A DNA stretch of 64,000 nt from positions 1,240,001-1,304,000 of the forward strand of contig NZ_CP017479.1 in NCBI RefSeq assembly GCF_001761465.1, read 5' to 3'. Within the stretch, counting starts at the first letter, position 1. Every line of letters begins with the position of its first letter. Shown piece after piece: positions 63,065 to 64,000 of the stretch. The position numbers and the translations under genes were made by a program. This DNA comes from Flavobacterium gilvum (lineage in GTDB: Bacteria; Bacteroidota; Bacteroidia; Flavobacteriales; Flavobacteriaceae). The notes under the pieces were generated by a model. The model was not told the origin of the DNA. It saw nothing but the letters and a program-made list of their open reading frames with translations, and did no database searches.

Positions 63065-64000
63065 ATGGATAGGTTTTCATTTTTAAACGCAGCACATACA
63101 GAATTTTTTGCACAATTATACGATCAGTACTTAGAGAACCCAGATAGCGTAGAACCAAGTTGGAGAAGTTTTTTTCAAGGTTTTGACTTTGGAATGACTA
63201 CTTACAATGATGAAAACCCTGTTCAGCAAATTGTTGAAGTGGCTTCTGGTAACGCAGACTGTAGTTTGGTTTCGGACAAATTACAGAAAGAATTCAAAGT
63301 ATTGAGATTGATAGACGGATATCGTTCTAGAGGGCATTTGTTTACTAGAACCAATCCGGTTCGTGACCGTAGAAAAAGTTCTCCAACTTTAGATATCGAA
63401 AATTTTGGATTGACAACAGCCGATCTTTCTACAGTTTTTGATGCAGCACAGGCAATCGGAAGCAAGCCAAGTACTTTGCAGGAAATTATAGCGCGTCTTC
63501 AGGCAATATATTGTCAACATATTGGAGTTGAGTATATGTATATCCGTAATCCTGGCGTTGTAAAATGGATTCAGGATAAATTGGGTGTTAACAATAATCA
63601 GCCTAATTTTTCTACAGAAGAGAAAAAGAATATTTTAAATAAATTGAATCAAGCGGTTTCTTTTGAGAACTTTTTGCATACTAAATACGTAGGGCAAAAA
63701 CGTTTTTCATTGGAAGGTGGAGAATCAATTATCCCAGCTTTGGATGCTTTAATTGAAAAAGCGGCCGAAAAAGGAGTGGAGCAGTTCGTGATGGGAATGG
63801 CTCACCGTGGTCGTTTGAACGTTTTGGCTAATATTTTTGGAAAATCGACTCAAGATATTTTTGGTGAATTTGACGGTAAAGATTACGATCAGGAATATTT
63901 TGACGGCGACGTAAAATACCATTTAGGTCTTACTGCCGATAAAAAAACCAGAACAGGAAAAAGCATCAATATCAATTTGGCACCAAACCCTTCTCACTTA
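63065..64000 (+). CDS. sucA: 2-oxoglutarate dehydrogenase E1 (3' end cut by window)
   Basis: Thiamine-diphosphate E1 of the 2-oxoglutarate dehydrogenase complex, TCA cycle. The frame is open for 312 codons from ATG 63065 to the window edge. The N-terminus MDRFSFLNAAHTEFFAQLYD with VEPSWRSFFQGF is the E2-binding-type start of SucA. GYRSRGHLFTRTNPV, GAxSIIPALDALIE-like wording (EGGESIIPALD) and GMAHRGRLNVLANIFGK are diagnostic. The catalytic and C-terminal parts lie outside the window. Confidence 0.95.
   Translation, partial: MDRFSFLNAAHTEFFAQLYDQYLENPDSVEPSWRSFFQGFDFGMTTYNDENPVQQIVEVASGNADCSLVSDKLQKEFKVLRLIDGYRSRGHLFTRTNPVRDRRKSSPTLDIENFGLTTADLSTVFDAAQAIGSKPSTLQEIIARLQAIYCQHIGVEYMYIRNPGVVKWIQDKLGVNNNQPNFSTEEKKNILNKLNQAVSFENFLHTKYVGQKRFSLEGGESIIPALDALIEKAAEKGVEQFVMGMAHRGRLNVLANIFGKSTQDIFGEFDGKDYDQEYFDGDVKYHLGLTADKKTRTGKSININLAPNPSHL

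Overview
The window looks like chromosomal DNA of a Flavobacterium-type Bacteroidota. It is AT-rich, Shine-Dalgarno sequences are weak, many promoters have the TTG-N19-TAnnTTTG form, complex I is a 14-gene nuo operon with a short NuoG, and UmuDC, DinD and LRR proteins are of flavobacterial type. No rRNA, tRNA, CRISPR array, prophage or intact insertion sequence was seen.

Layout. (1) 1-17,930 is an L-arabinose/arabinan and galactose catabolic island: araB (cut by the window edge), GH127, two GH51 enzymes, GH43, a Nudix-type AraR regulator, a GntR regulator, the Leloir operon galM-galK-galT-galE and a vSGLT-like sugar/Na+ symporter. A 21-bp palindrome (TAAGTGT-N7-ACACTTA type) lies before araB, GH51, araR, GH43 and the symporter and ties them into one probable AraR regulon. 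(2) 17,930-23,660 is a small stress/accessory block: umuC-umuD, arsR-dsbA-oxidoreductase, dinD and a C-terminal scrap of a restriction-modification-like gene. (3) 23,689-36,942 is the complete nuoA-N operon on the minus strand. (4) 37,182-42,353 holds a cold-shock protein, aspS and several small or hypothetical genes, with dense palindromic repeats. (5) 42,458-57,894 holds two tandem paralogous modules, each yceI-tetR-tolC-mfp-RND permease. Both begin at the same promoter/operator architecture (GGAAACTT-N12-AAGTTTCC around the -33 element) and end at the same style of terminator. A VOC-family gene and one REP-like unit lie between them. (6) 58,272-64,000 holds a polyprenyl synthase, small hypotheticals, an acyltransferase, an LRR protein, a beta-barrel-like protein and the start of sucA.

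How the parts work together. Secreted GH43, GH51 and GH127 enzymes would release L-arabinose from arabinan or arabinogalactan side chains. The symporter imports the sugar, AraR senses it and araB phosphorylates its ribulose form, while the Leloir genes handle galactose from the same polymers. The duplicated efflux modules appear to be self-regulated by their own TetR proteins acting at the yceI promoter. Their YceI proteins lack signal peptides, and one module is divergent from a polyprenyl diphosphate synthase, so a lipid or isoprenoid link is possible but unproven.

Several intergenic gaps, including four inside the nuo operon, are filled with long imperfect palindromes. Each is built from its own short repeated word. 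They are the most conspicuous structures not explained by ordinary gene annotation.
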